DNA of 5,710 nt from Fimbriiglobus sp. (GTDB taxonomy: Bacteria > Planctomycetota > Planctomycetia > Gemmatales > Gemmataceae): assembly GCA_025352585.1 (NCBI GenBank), contig JANXTD010000057.1:1-5710 (forward strand), written 5' to 3'. The translations under genes and the position numbers were made by a program. How positions within the stretch are numbered: position 1 is the stretch's first letter; every line of letters starts with the position of its first letter. Below, piece after piece: positions 1 to 5,376 of this stretch. Under the pieces are notes generated by a model. That model did no database searches. It was given only the letters and a program-made list of their open reading frames with translations, and had not been told where the DNA came from.

Positions 1-643
1 CATGATGGCGATTAGCAAGGTTTACTTCGCCAAGGACGCCAGCATCGTCGAGGTCAACCCGCTGGCGGTGACGAAGTCCGGCGACGTGGTCGTGCTCGAC
101 GCCAAGATCGACTTCGACGACAACGCCATGTTCCGCCACAAAGACATCCAACTCTTGCGAGACCTGGCCGAGGAGAACCCCGTCGAGATCCGCGCGAGCC
201 AGGCCAACCTCAACTACATCCAGCTCGACGGCACGATCGGCTGCCTGGTCAACGGCGCGGGCCTGGCGATGGCGACGATGGACATCATCAACTACCACGG
301 CAAGGCGTTCGGCATCCAGCCGGCCAACTTCCTCGACGTGGGCGGCGGCGTGACGGCCGAAGCCGCCATCGAGGCGTTCCGCATCATCCTCTCGGACCCG
401 AAGGTGAAGGGGATTCTCGTCAACATCTTCGGCGGCATCGCCAAGTGCGACCTGATCGCCGACGCGCTGGTGAAGGCCGGCCGCGAAGTCGGCTTCAAGG
501 TGCCGGTGGTGGTCCGCCTGGAGGGCACGAACTCGGCGAAGGCGCGGGAGATCCTGAAGGGCGTGCAGGCCGAGCTGCCGATGATCCGCCCCGCCGCCGG
601 CCTGACCGAGGCGGCGCAACTGGTGGTCGAACTCTCGAAGTGA
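1..643 (+). CDS. sucC: Succinyl-CoA synthetase (ADP-forming) beta subunit, C-terminal half (5' end outside window)
   Basis: Beta subunit of succinate-CoA ligase, the cytosolic TCA-cycle enzyme that interconverts succinyl-CoA and succinate with formation of a nucleoside triphosphate; it works with the alpha subunit SucD. The 213 visible residues match SucC from about residue 181 of the E. coli protein (388 aa) to its end. The metal-nucleotide site residues are present as EVNP (E17, N19) and D33, equivalent to E. coli Glu197, Asn199 and Asp213. The CoA-ligase domain follows with [14 protein letters not shown] (81-94), NFLDVGGG (109-116), VNIFGGI (140-146) and VVRLEGTN (170-177). The frame is open at the left edge, so the Met codons at 2-7 are internal and not the start. 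The last codons read ELSK-stop. sucD is not found downstream; an Uma2 gene begins 19 bases later. Identification is secure. Confidence 0.96.
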   Translation, partial: MMAISKVYFAKDASIVEVNPLAVTKSGDVVVLDAKIDFDDNAMFRHKDIQLLRDLAEENPVEIRASQANLNYIQLDGTIGCLVNGAGLAMATMDIINYHGKAFGIQPANFLDVGGGVTAEAAIEAFRIILSDPKVKGILVNIFGGIAKCDLIADALVKAGREVGFKVPVVVRLEGTNSAKAREILKGVQAELPMIRPAAGLTEAAQLVVELSK

Positions 644-660
644 CTCTGGGAGGGGCGGAC
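628..660 (+). repeat. Imperfect direct repeat, left copy (sucC 3' end plus ribosome-binding region)
   Basis: This copy covers the last codons and stop of sucC and the start region of the first Uma2 gene. Compared with 1248-1280, the block 630-644 matches 1251-1265 at 14 of 15 bases. After 7 versus 6 unmatched bases, the block 652-660 (ggggcggac) matches 1272-1280 exactly. Both copies sit just upstream of the ATG of an Uma2-family gene. Together they bracket the first Uma2 gene as a unit of about 620 bases. The similarity is directly visible; its origin is inference. Confidence 0.7.
649..653 (+). promoter_or_regulatory. Shine-Dalgarno site of the first Uma2 gene
   Basis: GGAGG lies 9 bases before the ATG at 663, between the sucC stop and the Uma2 gene. 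It is the strongest ribosome-binding site in the window and supports 663 as the start. That start lacks the roughly 10-residue N-terminal extension seen in the second Uma2 protein. Confidence 0.65.
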
Positions 661-662
661 CG

Positions 663-1232
663 ATGACCGTCGCCGAGTACGCCGAGTGGGGCCTAAACTC
701 CGAAAGTCCTGACTCCCGTGACGAGCTGATCGACGGCGTCATCGTACCGCTTTTGCCTCACTTCAGGATGCACGGCTTGGCTAATGGACTGATCGCCTTC
801 AAGCTGGGTCAGCATTTTGACCAGCACACGCCCGGCTACGCCACAATCGGCTCCGGGGTGGTGCTAGCGGGAGATACAGTTCTGAGTGTCGATGTGGCCG
901 TGTACCCGTGGGCTTACGAAGAGTCTACCGGACCCGGCGGCTGGGGGGCGGAGACGCCGGCGATCTGCGTGGATATCGTGTCGCCGTGGGACCGGCCGGC
1001 CCAGTTGCAGAAGCGAGTCATGAAGTACCACGCCGCAGGTGTCCCGGTTGTCTGGCACGTTCAGACCGAAGACCGCGCGGTGATGGTGTACCGTAAGAGT
1101 TGTGCGGTAGAATACCACGAAGGCGAAGCAACCCTGACGGCCGGACCCGAGTTGCTGGGCTTCTCGTGCCGCGTCTCGGCATTCTTCACAGCCCCCGGCC
1201 GTGGGCTACCGCGGGCTTGCTCTTGGTGCTGA
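663..1232 (+). CDS. Uma2-family (DUF820) endonuclease-like protein, first of two, with an altered active-site motif
   Basis: 189 aa, the usual length for the Uma2 family, a PD-(D/E)XK-fold group abundant in cyanobacteria and planctomycetes whose physiological role is not settled. Family signatures run in order: MTVAEYAEWG (1-10), DELIDG (20-25), the first acidic position in SVDVAV (D77), CVDIVSPWDRPAQLQKR (102-118), KYHAAGVPVVWHV (121-133) and EDRAVMVYR (136-144). Two positions depart from consensus: the Pro before the first Asp is Val76, and the Glu that usually opens the E-x-x-SP motif is Asp104. Activity may therefore be weakened. The N-terminus starts directly at MTVAEY, and the C-terminus ends in an unusual RGLPRACSWC tail. 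The gene follows sucC by 19 bases behind a good ribosome-binding site, so it could be read through from sucC. Parts of it (for example 860-890) look less GC-rich than the neighbours, as expected for a transferred gene. The family call is firm; catalytic function is uncertain. Confidence 0.88.
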   Translation: MTVAEYAEWGLNSESPDSRDELIDGVIVPLLPHFRMHGLANGLIAFKLGQHFDQHTPGYATIGSGVVLAGDTVLSVDVAVYPWAYEESTGPGGWGAETPAICVDIVSPWDRPAQLQKRVMKYHAAGVPVVWHVQTEDRAVMVYRKSCAVEYHEGEATLTAGPELLGFSCRVSAFFTAPGRGLPRACSWC

Positions 1233-1247
1233 TACCGCGGCTCGTCT

Positions 1248-1280
1248 CGAAACTCTCGATGTGACCCAACTGGGGCGGAC
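1248..1280 (+). repeat. Imperfect direct repeat, right copy (sucC-tail-like relic)
   Basis: This is the partner of 628-660. Read in the sucC-like frame, 1244-1264 gives V-S-K-L-S-M-stop, against V-V-E-L-S-K-stop at the true end of sucC. The GGGGCGGAC block before the next ATG is identical in both copies. No other coding role is apparent for this spacer between the two Uma2 genes. Confidence 0.65.
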
Positions 1281-1282
1281 GC

Positions 1283-1864
1283 ATGTCAGCAATCACGACG
1301 CAAACGCGGAAAATGACGGTGGCTGAGTACCTCGCCTGGGGCGAGCGCCCCGAGAACGCCGAGTTACGCACCGAACTCGTCGATGGGGAGGTTATCGACA
1401 TGCCGTCAGCGGCCGACGGACACGGCACCATCTGCTACCTGATCGCCGGGCACTTCTTCGTATACTTCTTGGCGCACCCGCCGGGGTATGCCCGCACGAA
1501 CGACTCCGGCTTCGTCGTCGCCCCGAACACCGTCCGGGGGCCAGACGTGGCCGTGTTCAAGCAAGAGATGAAGGGGGTCGTCCTGTCGGGCTACGGCAAG
1601 CGGACGCCTCTACTGATCGCCGAGGTCGCGTCGCCGAGTGACCGGATGACGCAACTCCACAAGCGCGTCAGGCAGTACCAAACCGCCGGGGTGTCGGTCG
1701 TGTGGGTCGTGCAACCGGAGGACCGGGCCGTCTTGGTCCATCGGAAGGGTAAGTCGGTCGAACTGTTTGAGGGGGACGCCGTTTTGACGGCGGAACCCGA
1801 ATTCCCGGGGTTCAGTTGCCGCCTCGCGGACTTGTTCCCGCCCCCTAGCGACGAATGGCCGTAA
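1283..1864 (+). CDS. Uma2-family (DUF820) endonuclease-like protein, second of two
   Basis: 193 aa, homologous along its full length to the Uma2 protein just upstream but clearly diverged. The PD-(D/E)XK-type positions look intact: PDVAVF with D88, then LIAEVASPSDR with E114, followed by KRVRQYQTAGVSVVWVV (127-143) and PEDRAVLVHR (145-154). The N-terminus has the common leader ending in KMTVAEYLAWGERPE (10-24) and the ELVDGEV motif (31-37). The start at 1283 is chosen because it gives this leader; an internal Met at residue 11 aligns with the start of the upstream paralogue. The ribosome-binding region is a weak GGGGCGG about 5-10 bases upstream. The role is unknown: Uma2 proteins are predicted nucleases and are often found in multiple copies. 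No partner methylase or antitoxin gene is seen here. Confidence 0.9.
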   Translation: MSAITTQTRKMTVAEYLAWGERPENAELRTELVDGEVIDMPSAADGHGTICYLIAGHFFVYFLAHPPGYARTNDSGFVVAPNTVRGPDVAVFKQEMKGVVLSGYGKRTPLLIAEVASPSDRMTQLHKRVRQYQTAGVSVVWVVQPEDRAVLVHRKGKSVELFEGDAVLTAEPEFPGFSCRLADLFPPPSDEWP

Positions 1865-1891
1865 ATCCTCTCCGCGTTACTCCGTGCCCCC

Positions 1892-1900
1892 AGGAAAGGG
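1892..1900 (+). promoter_or_regulatory. Ribosome-binding site that decides the lipoprotein start
   Basis: The purine run AGGAAAGGG ends 8 bases before the ATG at 1909. It favours that start over the in-frame ATG at 1855, which lies inside the preceding Uma2 gene and would put a non-signal peptide ahead of the hydrophobic segment. Confidence 0.55.
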
Positions 1901-1908
1901 TTCCCCCG

Positions 1909-2739
1909 ATGAAGTTCGTTCGGCTCGCGGTCGCGCTTTGCGTCGGCCTCGCCCCCGCGTGTAACAAGCCCGCCGCCCCGGTCACGACCCCGACGACAGC
2001 TACGGCCAAGCCGCTGACCGTCGCCCCCGGCGGGGGTCCGACGCCCACGCCGCCCGACCCTGCGAAGTCCGGCGAGACGTTTTTGGCGGCGCTTCGGGAC
2101 CGTAAGCTGACGCCGGCGATGCTCACGCCGGAGTTCAAGGCCGTCCTCGCACCAGCGGGCAGCGGCTCCGATTGGGCCGTCGGCAACTGGCTCGGGAGCT
2201 TCCACACTGACATCCAAAATCGCGCGGCGTACCCGCTCGACGCGAATTCGACACTCGTCTTCGGCATCTCGATGGGGGCATTCAACCCGCAGACTTCCAC
2301 CTACTGCAAACTCGTGACGCCGCCCGGAGCGGCCGAGCCGCTCGTCGCGTGGCTCCACGCCTCGCCGGCGCGGCCTGCGGTTGACCTCTCGACCGACACT
2401 GCGCCGAAGTTCACCGCCGTCGCCTTCGTCGATACGCTGCTCACCAAGCAAACACCGCTCGCCGTGAGTCTGCTCGCCCCGGCCGCACTGAAGCGGCTCG
2501 CGCCGCCGCTCGACGACGATGACGCCAAGCTCGGCTACAACCGCGGCCTCCTTAGCCTCAAGCTCGGCGGCTTCCGCGAGTCGTTCACGTCGGTGACTTA
2601 CGGCGCGGCGACCAAGGCCGGGGCCAACCTCACGCTCGCCGGCGAGTTGACCGGGCCGGGCACCGAGCGCCGCAAGTTTACGGTGACCGTCGCCCCCGCC
2701 GGGGCCGGCTGGCTCGTCGAGGACTTCCGGCACGACTGA
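1909..2739 (+). CDS. Probable secreted lipoprotein of unknown function with two similar domains
   Basis: 276 aa from ATG 1909. The N-terminus MKFVRLAVALCVGLAPAC is a short signal peptide with two positive residues, a hydrophobic core and a Cys at 18 followed by Asn. This suggests a lipid-anchored protein, although the box A-P-A-C is not canonical because -3 is Ala rather than Leu. A Pro/Thr/Ala-rich linker (about 20-53) follows. The rest appears to be two related domains. Residues 56-81 (ETFLAALRDRKLTPAMLTPEFKAVLA) resemble 171-198 (VAFVDTLLTKQTPLAVSLLAPAALKRLA), and each is followed by a beta-rich part ending in a Trp-containing strand (VAWLHAS near 146-152; GWLVEDF at 267-273). I recognise no named family; the alpha-then-beta layout would fit an NTF2-like fold, which is only a guess. 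It begins 44 bases after the second Uma2 gene and is followed 38 bases later by a membrane-protein gene, possibly in one transcript. Confidence 0.8.
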   Translation: MKFVRLAVALCVGLAPACNKPAAPVTTPTTATAKPLTVAPGGGPTPTPPDPAKSGETFLAALRDRKLTPAMLTPEFKAVLAPAGSGSDWAVGNWLGSFHTDIQNRAAYPLDANSTLVFGISMGAFNPQTSTYCKLVTPPGAAEPLVAWLHASPARPAVDLSTDTAPKFTAVAFVDTLLTKQTPLAVSLLAPAALKRLAPPLDDDDAKLGYNRGLLSLKLGGFRESFTSVTYGAATKAGANLTLAGELTGPGTERRKFTVTVAPAGAGWLVEDFRHD

Positions 2740-2777
2740 CGGTTTGACCGCCCGGCGTTTCGGTCCTACGAACCGCC

Positions 2778-3479
2778 ATGACTTCGCTGACCGCCCGCGC
2801 CCTCTCCGACACCACGCTGCCCGGCCTGCAAGGCCGGCGCGTCTGGTCCGCGTCGGCCGTCGCCTCGCACGCCCTGCTCGTGATGACCCCCGCCCGGCTC
2901 TACCTCCTGCCGGCGGGCCACGCCACCGACGGCGTCCGCCTGGCCGTCGAGGCCGGGGCCGACCTCGAACGCCTCCTCGGCGACGCCGCGGAGTGCGTCA
3001 ACCTCACCGACATTCTTCGCGCCGACCTCCACCTCGACGACTTGACGATCGTCCTGGCCCGCGCGACCGGGGACGCGACGCTGAGCTTCCGCGACGCCGA
3101 GGCGGCCGACGACCTGTTCACGAAACTGCTGCACCGCACCCGCGACCGGCTGCGCCTGACGAGCGACAAGCCCGACCCGCTGGTCGCGGCGCGCGGCCCG
3201 CTCGGCGTCCTCGCCGGCGTGCTGCTGGCCACGGCGACGCTCGCCCTCACGGCGAGTGCGGCCGCCGACCTGGCGACGCCGGACGCCCCCGCCTGGCTGG
3301 CCCGCTGGCTAACGCTCCTGGCGACGCTCGACTGGCGCGCCGTTTGTGGCGTCGGCGGCGCGGCGGCGGCCTGGCTGCAAGTCGCCGCCTACCGCCGCTA
3401 CCGCCGGCCGCCGACACGCCTCACGCTCGCTTCCGCCGACAGCCCGACCCGCCCGCTTCCCGAAAGCCGTGCCTCATGA
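2778..3479 (+). CDS. Membrane protein of unknown function with PH-like N-terminal region
   Basis: 233 aa. Residues about 20-128 are soluble and alternate short hydrophobic strands (HALLVMTPARLYLLP, 31-45; LTIVLARATGDATLSF, 89-104) with a closing helix (EAADDLFTKLLHRTRDRL, 108-125). The 'MTPARLYLLP' strand pair and final helix recall bacterial PH-like domains; this is a fold guess, not a family match. A hydrophobic segment spans 141-164, and a second region spans about 173-205, ending in the positive stretch AYRRYRR (204-210). This predicts two membrane helices with the N-terminal domain and the short C-terminal tail on the cytosolic side. No Shine-Dalgarno precedes ATG 2778. The stop overlaps the start of the next gene by four bases (ATGA at 3476-3479), which points to coupled translation. 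The third-position GC bias supports this frame over the long alternative frame on the same strand. Confidence 0.75.
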   Translation: MTSLTARALSDTTLPGLQGRRVWSASAVASHALLVMTPARLYLLPAGHATDGVRLAVEAGADLERLLGDAAECVNLTDILRADLHLDDLTIVLARATGDATLSFRDAEAADDLFTKLLHRTRDRLRLTSDKPDPLVAARGPLGVLAGVLLATATLALTASAAADLATPDAPAWLARWLTLLATLDWRAVCGVGGAAAAWLQVAAYRRYRRPPTRLTLASADSPTRPLPESRAS

Positions 3480-3922
3480 TCCGTGAAGAAGTCCTCGACC
3501 TCATCAAGCGCGTGCCGGAACTCGACCACCCCAAGATCGTCTTCGTGTTGACGATCGGCGTGTCGGTCAACCTCGACATGGTCGTGCGCGTCGAGAAGAA
3601 CTACGTCGTCGTGCGCGGCCGCGAAGCGGGGTCGAACGACGAGGGCCGCGGCTTCTTCATCCCCTTCGAGACGATCGCCATGATCAAGCTCGAGAAGCTG
3701 GTGCGCATCAACGAGTTCCGCGCGATGTACAACGAGCCGCTGCAAGAGTCGATCGGCCTGGGCGACGACTCCGACGCCGCGCCCGCGGAGCCGTCCGCTG
3801 CGGCCGCGCCGAAGGCCCCGAGTGCGCCGGTCGGCCCGACCGACGTGGCGAAGCAGAACCTGCTCGACCGCATTCGCGCCGCCCGCACCTCCGCCGGCGT
3901 GGCGAAGCCGGTCGCGAAGTAA
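3476..3922 (+). CDS. Small beta-rich protein of unknown function with disordered Ala/Pro tail
   Basis: 148 aa from ATG 3476, which overlaps the stop of the upstream membrane-protein gene. The frame stays open far upstream, but that part is Arg/Pro/Ala-rich and antisense in character, so it is a shadow of the membrane-protein gene. Residues 1-17 form a charged helix (MIREEVLDLIKRVPELD). Residues 19-75 are beta-rich: PKIVFVLTIGVSVNL, MVVRVEKNYVVVRGREAG and GFFIPFETIAMIKLEKL. The pattern of a 'function strand', a basic strand and 'IPFETIAMI' resembles small SH3/Sm-like barrels, but I cannot assign a family. An acidic then Ala/Pro-rich linker (about 95-122) joins the core to a short amphipathic segment, VAKQNLLDRIRAARTSAG (124-141), possibly a docking peptide. 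There is no signal peptide, so the protein is likely cytosolic. It may act with the membrane protein whose gene it overlaps. Confidence 0.82.
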   Translation: MIREEVLDLIKRVPELDHPKIVFVLTIGVSVNLDMVVRVEKNYVVVRGREAGSNDEGRGFFIPFETIAMIKLEKLVRINEFRAMYNEPLQESIGLGDDSDAAPAEPSAAAAPKAPSAPVGPTDVAKQNLLDRIRAARTSAGVAKPVAK

Positions 3923-3950
3923 GTGGCGTGGGCGACGGGCGTGGCGGCCG

Positions 3951-3956
3951 TACAAT
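3951..3956 (+). promoter_or_regulatory. Possible -10 promoter element upstream of the DUF3467 gene
   Basis: TACAAT is an AT-rich hexamer close to TATAAT, standing out in a very GC-rich gap 65 bases before the ATG at 4022. No convincing -35 element is seen at the right distance, so this is a weak call. If real, the DUF3467 gene has its own promoter and a leader that includes the hairpin at 3968-3982. Confidence 0.25.
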
Positions 3957-3967
3957 CGCCGGCATCC

Positions 3968-3982
3968 CCGCCCGCTGGGCGG
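3968..3982 (+). other. Short GC stem-loop in the leader of the DUF3467 gene
   Basis: CCGCCC and GGGCGG pair perfectly around the 3-base loop GCT. No T-run follows, so it is not a classical intrinsic terminator. It could be a leader structure or a chance product of high GC content. Confidence 0.25.
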
Positions 3983-4010
3983 CTACGGTGCTCGCCCCCC
4001 CAACCAACCC

Positions 4011-4014
4011 GGAG
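4011..4014 (+). promoter_or_regulatory. Ribosome-binding site of the DUF3467 gene
   Basis: GGAG lies 7 bases before ATG 4022. It marks that codon as the start rather than the in-frame ATG at 3923, which directly abuts the previous stop and would add a 33-residue Pro/Ala-rich stretch unlike the family. Confidence 0.55.
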
Positions 4015-4021
4015 CCAGGTC

Positions 4022-4366
4022 ATGGCCGACGACGCGAAAACCCCCGACGTGGCGATCAACCCCGCCGCCCAAGCGAACTCCGTGCAGGTCCAGGTCGACG
4101 TCTCGAAGATGGAGACGCTCTACGCCAACTTCGTGCGGCTCAGCCTGAGTAGCAGCACCGAGGAAGTGGTTATGGACGTGGGCCTGCACACGGGGATTCT
4201 GACCCCCGGCGGCATGGAGCCGATCCAGTTGACGCACCGCCTGGTGATGAACCCGTACGTCGCCAAGCGGCTGCTTGACTCGCTCAAGCAGATCGTCTCG
4301 CGCCACGAGCAAGCGTTCGGCGCGCTCGAGGTCGATCCGCAGCGCCGCCTGCGCAACCGGGGCTAA
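4022..4366 (+). CDS. DUF3467 family protein
   Basis: 114 aa, within the usual size of DUF3467 proteins, small single-domain proteins of unknown function found in many bacteria. The family pattern is visible in order: VQVQVDVSKMETLYANFVRLSLSS (21-44), the strand EEVVMDVG (47-54), the loop TPGGMEPIQL (61-70), the strand THRLVMNPYVAKRLLDSLKQ (71-90) and the closing helix IVSRHEQAFGAL (91-102). The 'MNP-x-x-AKRLL-x-x-L-x-x-x-x-x-x-x-x-E-x-x-FG' part is the most diagnostic. There is no signal peptide or membrane segment. The gene stands 99 bases after the small beta-rich protein gene and may have its own promoter. Its TAA overlaps the stop of the convergent queG gene. No biochemical role can be stated. 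Confidence 0.88.
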   Translation: MADDAKTPDVAINPAAQANSVQVQVDVSKMETLYANFVRLSLSSSTEEVVMDVGLHTGILTPGGMEPIQLTHRLVMNPYVAKRLLDSLKQIVSRHEQAFGALEVDPQRRLRNRG

Positions 4367-5376
4367 CGCGCCTCGATCCGCCCCACCGCCCACCGCGCCA
4401 CCTCAGCGACGACGCCGTCCGCGTCGCCGCACGCCCCGCGCAACGCCGGCAACGCCTCCGCCCCGGCCGTGTTCCCGAGTACGACGCAGGCGTTCCGCAA
4501 CAGCCCTGACCGCCGCGCCCGCAGTAGCGGCGTGCCGGCGAAGCGGCTCGCGAAGTCTTCCCGCGTCAGCGTCAGTAACTCGACGGGGTCGAGCGCCAGC
4601 AAGTCCGGGCGCGGCGGAAAGCCGGGGTTCGCCGACGCGAAGCGGTTCCACGGGCAGACCGTCTGGCAGTCGTCGCAGCCGAACAGCCGGTCGCCGACCG
4701 CCTCGCGCAATTCGAGCGGGATCGGCCCGCGCAACTCGATCGTCAAGTAGCTCACGCACTTCGTCGCGTCCAGCACCCCCGGCGACGGGAAGGCGTCCGT
4801 CGGGCAGGCGTCGAGGCACGCCGTGCAGGTGCCGCAGTGGCCCGCCGCTTGCGGCGGGTCGGGCGGTAACTCCAGCGACGTGAGGAAGCCGGCGAGGAAG
4901 AACATCGAGCCGCGCGAGGCGTTCAGCAGCATCGTGTTCTTGCCGACCCAGCCCAGCCCCGCGCGGCGGGCGAAGTCGCGCTCCAACAGCGGGGCCGAGT
5001 CGCAAGTCCCGTGCGACCGCGTGCCGGGCACTTCGGCCGCAAGCCAGTCCCGCAGCGCGTTGAGCTTGTCCCAGACGACGCGGTGGTAGTCGGCGTGCTG
5101 CGCGTAGGCGGCGACCTTGCCGGCGTGGCTTTGCGGCGACGGCGGGCCGTACTCGAAGCCGAGCATCACGACGGTCTTGACCGGCCCCAGCACGCGCGCC
5201 GGGTGACGCCGGTGCTCGCGGTAGTCGTGGAGGTAGCCCATCTCGCCGGCGTAGCCCGCGTCGAGCCACGCCTCGTAGCGGTCGAAGCCGTCGGCGTCGG
5301 CCGCCGGGGCGACGCCGAAGAGCGTGAAGCCGAGGCCGCGGGCGTGGGCCTCGAGCCGGTCGCGGATCGGGGTCAT
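4363..5376 (-). CDS. queG: Epoxyqueuosine reductase
   Basis: QueG reduces epoxyqueuosine to queuosine at wobble position 34 of GUN-anticodon tRNAs in the cytosol, using cobalamin and two [4Fe-4S] clusters. The 337 aa protein shows the family order: an N-terminal cobalamin-binding region with GFTLFGVAPA (16-25), YLHDYREHRRHPARVLGPVKTVVML (48-72), and DSAPLLERDFARRAGLGWVGKNTMLLN (126-152) with the conserved acidic residue D126. The ferredoxin-like cluster follows: C181-x2-C184-x2-C187-x3-C191-P, C207, and C234-x2-C237-x3-C241-P. The C-terminal part (289-334, RNACVVLGN and after) is one HEAT-like repeat. The protein is somewhat shorter than E. coli QueG (379 aa), mainly at the C-terminus. ATG 5376 overlaps the stop of the upstream gene (ATGA) and has no ribosome-binding site of its own, suggesting coupled translation. 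All cluster cysteines are present, so the enzyme should be active. Confidence 0.96.
   Translation of the reverse strand: MTPIRDRLEAHARGLGFTLFGVAPAADADGFDRYEAWLDAGYAGEMGYLHDYREHRRHPARVLGPVKTVVMLGFEYGPPSPQSHAGKVAAYAQHADYHRVVWDKLNALRDWLAAEVPGTRSHGTCDSAPLLERDFARRAGLGWVGKNTMLLNASRGSMFFLAGFLTSLELPPDPPQAAGHCGTCTACLDACPTDAFPSPGVLDATKCVSYLTIELRGPIPLELREAVGDRLFGCDDCQTVCPWNRFASANPGFPPRPDLLALDPVELLTLTREDFASRFAGTPLLRARRSGLLRNACVVLGNTAGAEALPALRGACGDADGVVAEVARWAVGRIEAR

Noticed and set aside
1855..1908. Earlier in-frame ATG for the lipoprotein gene
   Set aside because: It lies within the preceding Uma2 gene and would bury the signal peptide behind 18 residues. The purine-rich site at 1892-1900 supports ATG 1909.
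1591..2733. Long open frame on the - strand (380 codons) opposite the second Uma2 gene and the lipoprotein gene
   Set aside because: Its product is Arg/Gly/Glu-rich low-complexity sequence with no family signature. It lies antisense to two well-supported genes and is explained by high GC content.
2741..2774. Possible stem between GGTTTG and CGAACC upstream of the membrane-protein gene
   Set aside because: It is a six-pair stem with a wobble and a 22-base loop, and no T-run follows. It is too weak to call a terminator or regulator.
2744..3475. Upstream extension of the small-protein frame, which would give a 392-residue product
   Set aside because: The added part is a run of Arg, Pro and Ala typical of a shifted frame in GC-rich DNA, and it covers the membrane-protein gene. 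ATG 3476 is the natural start.
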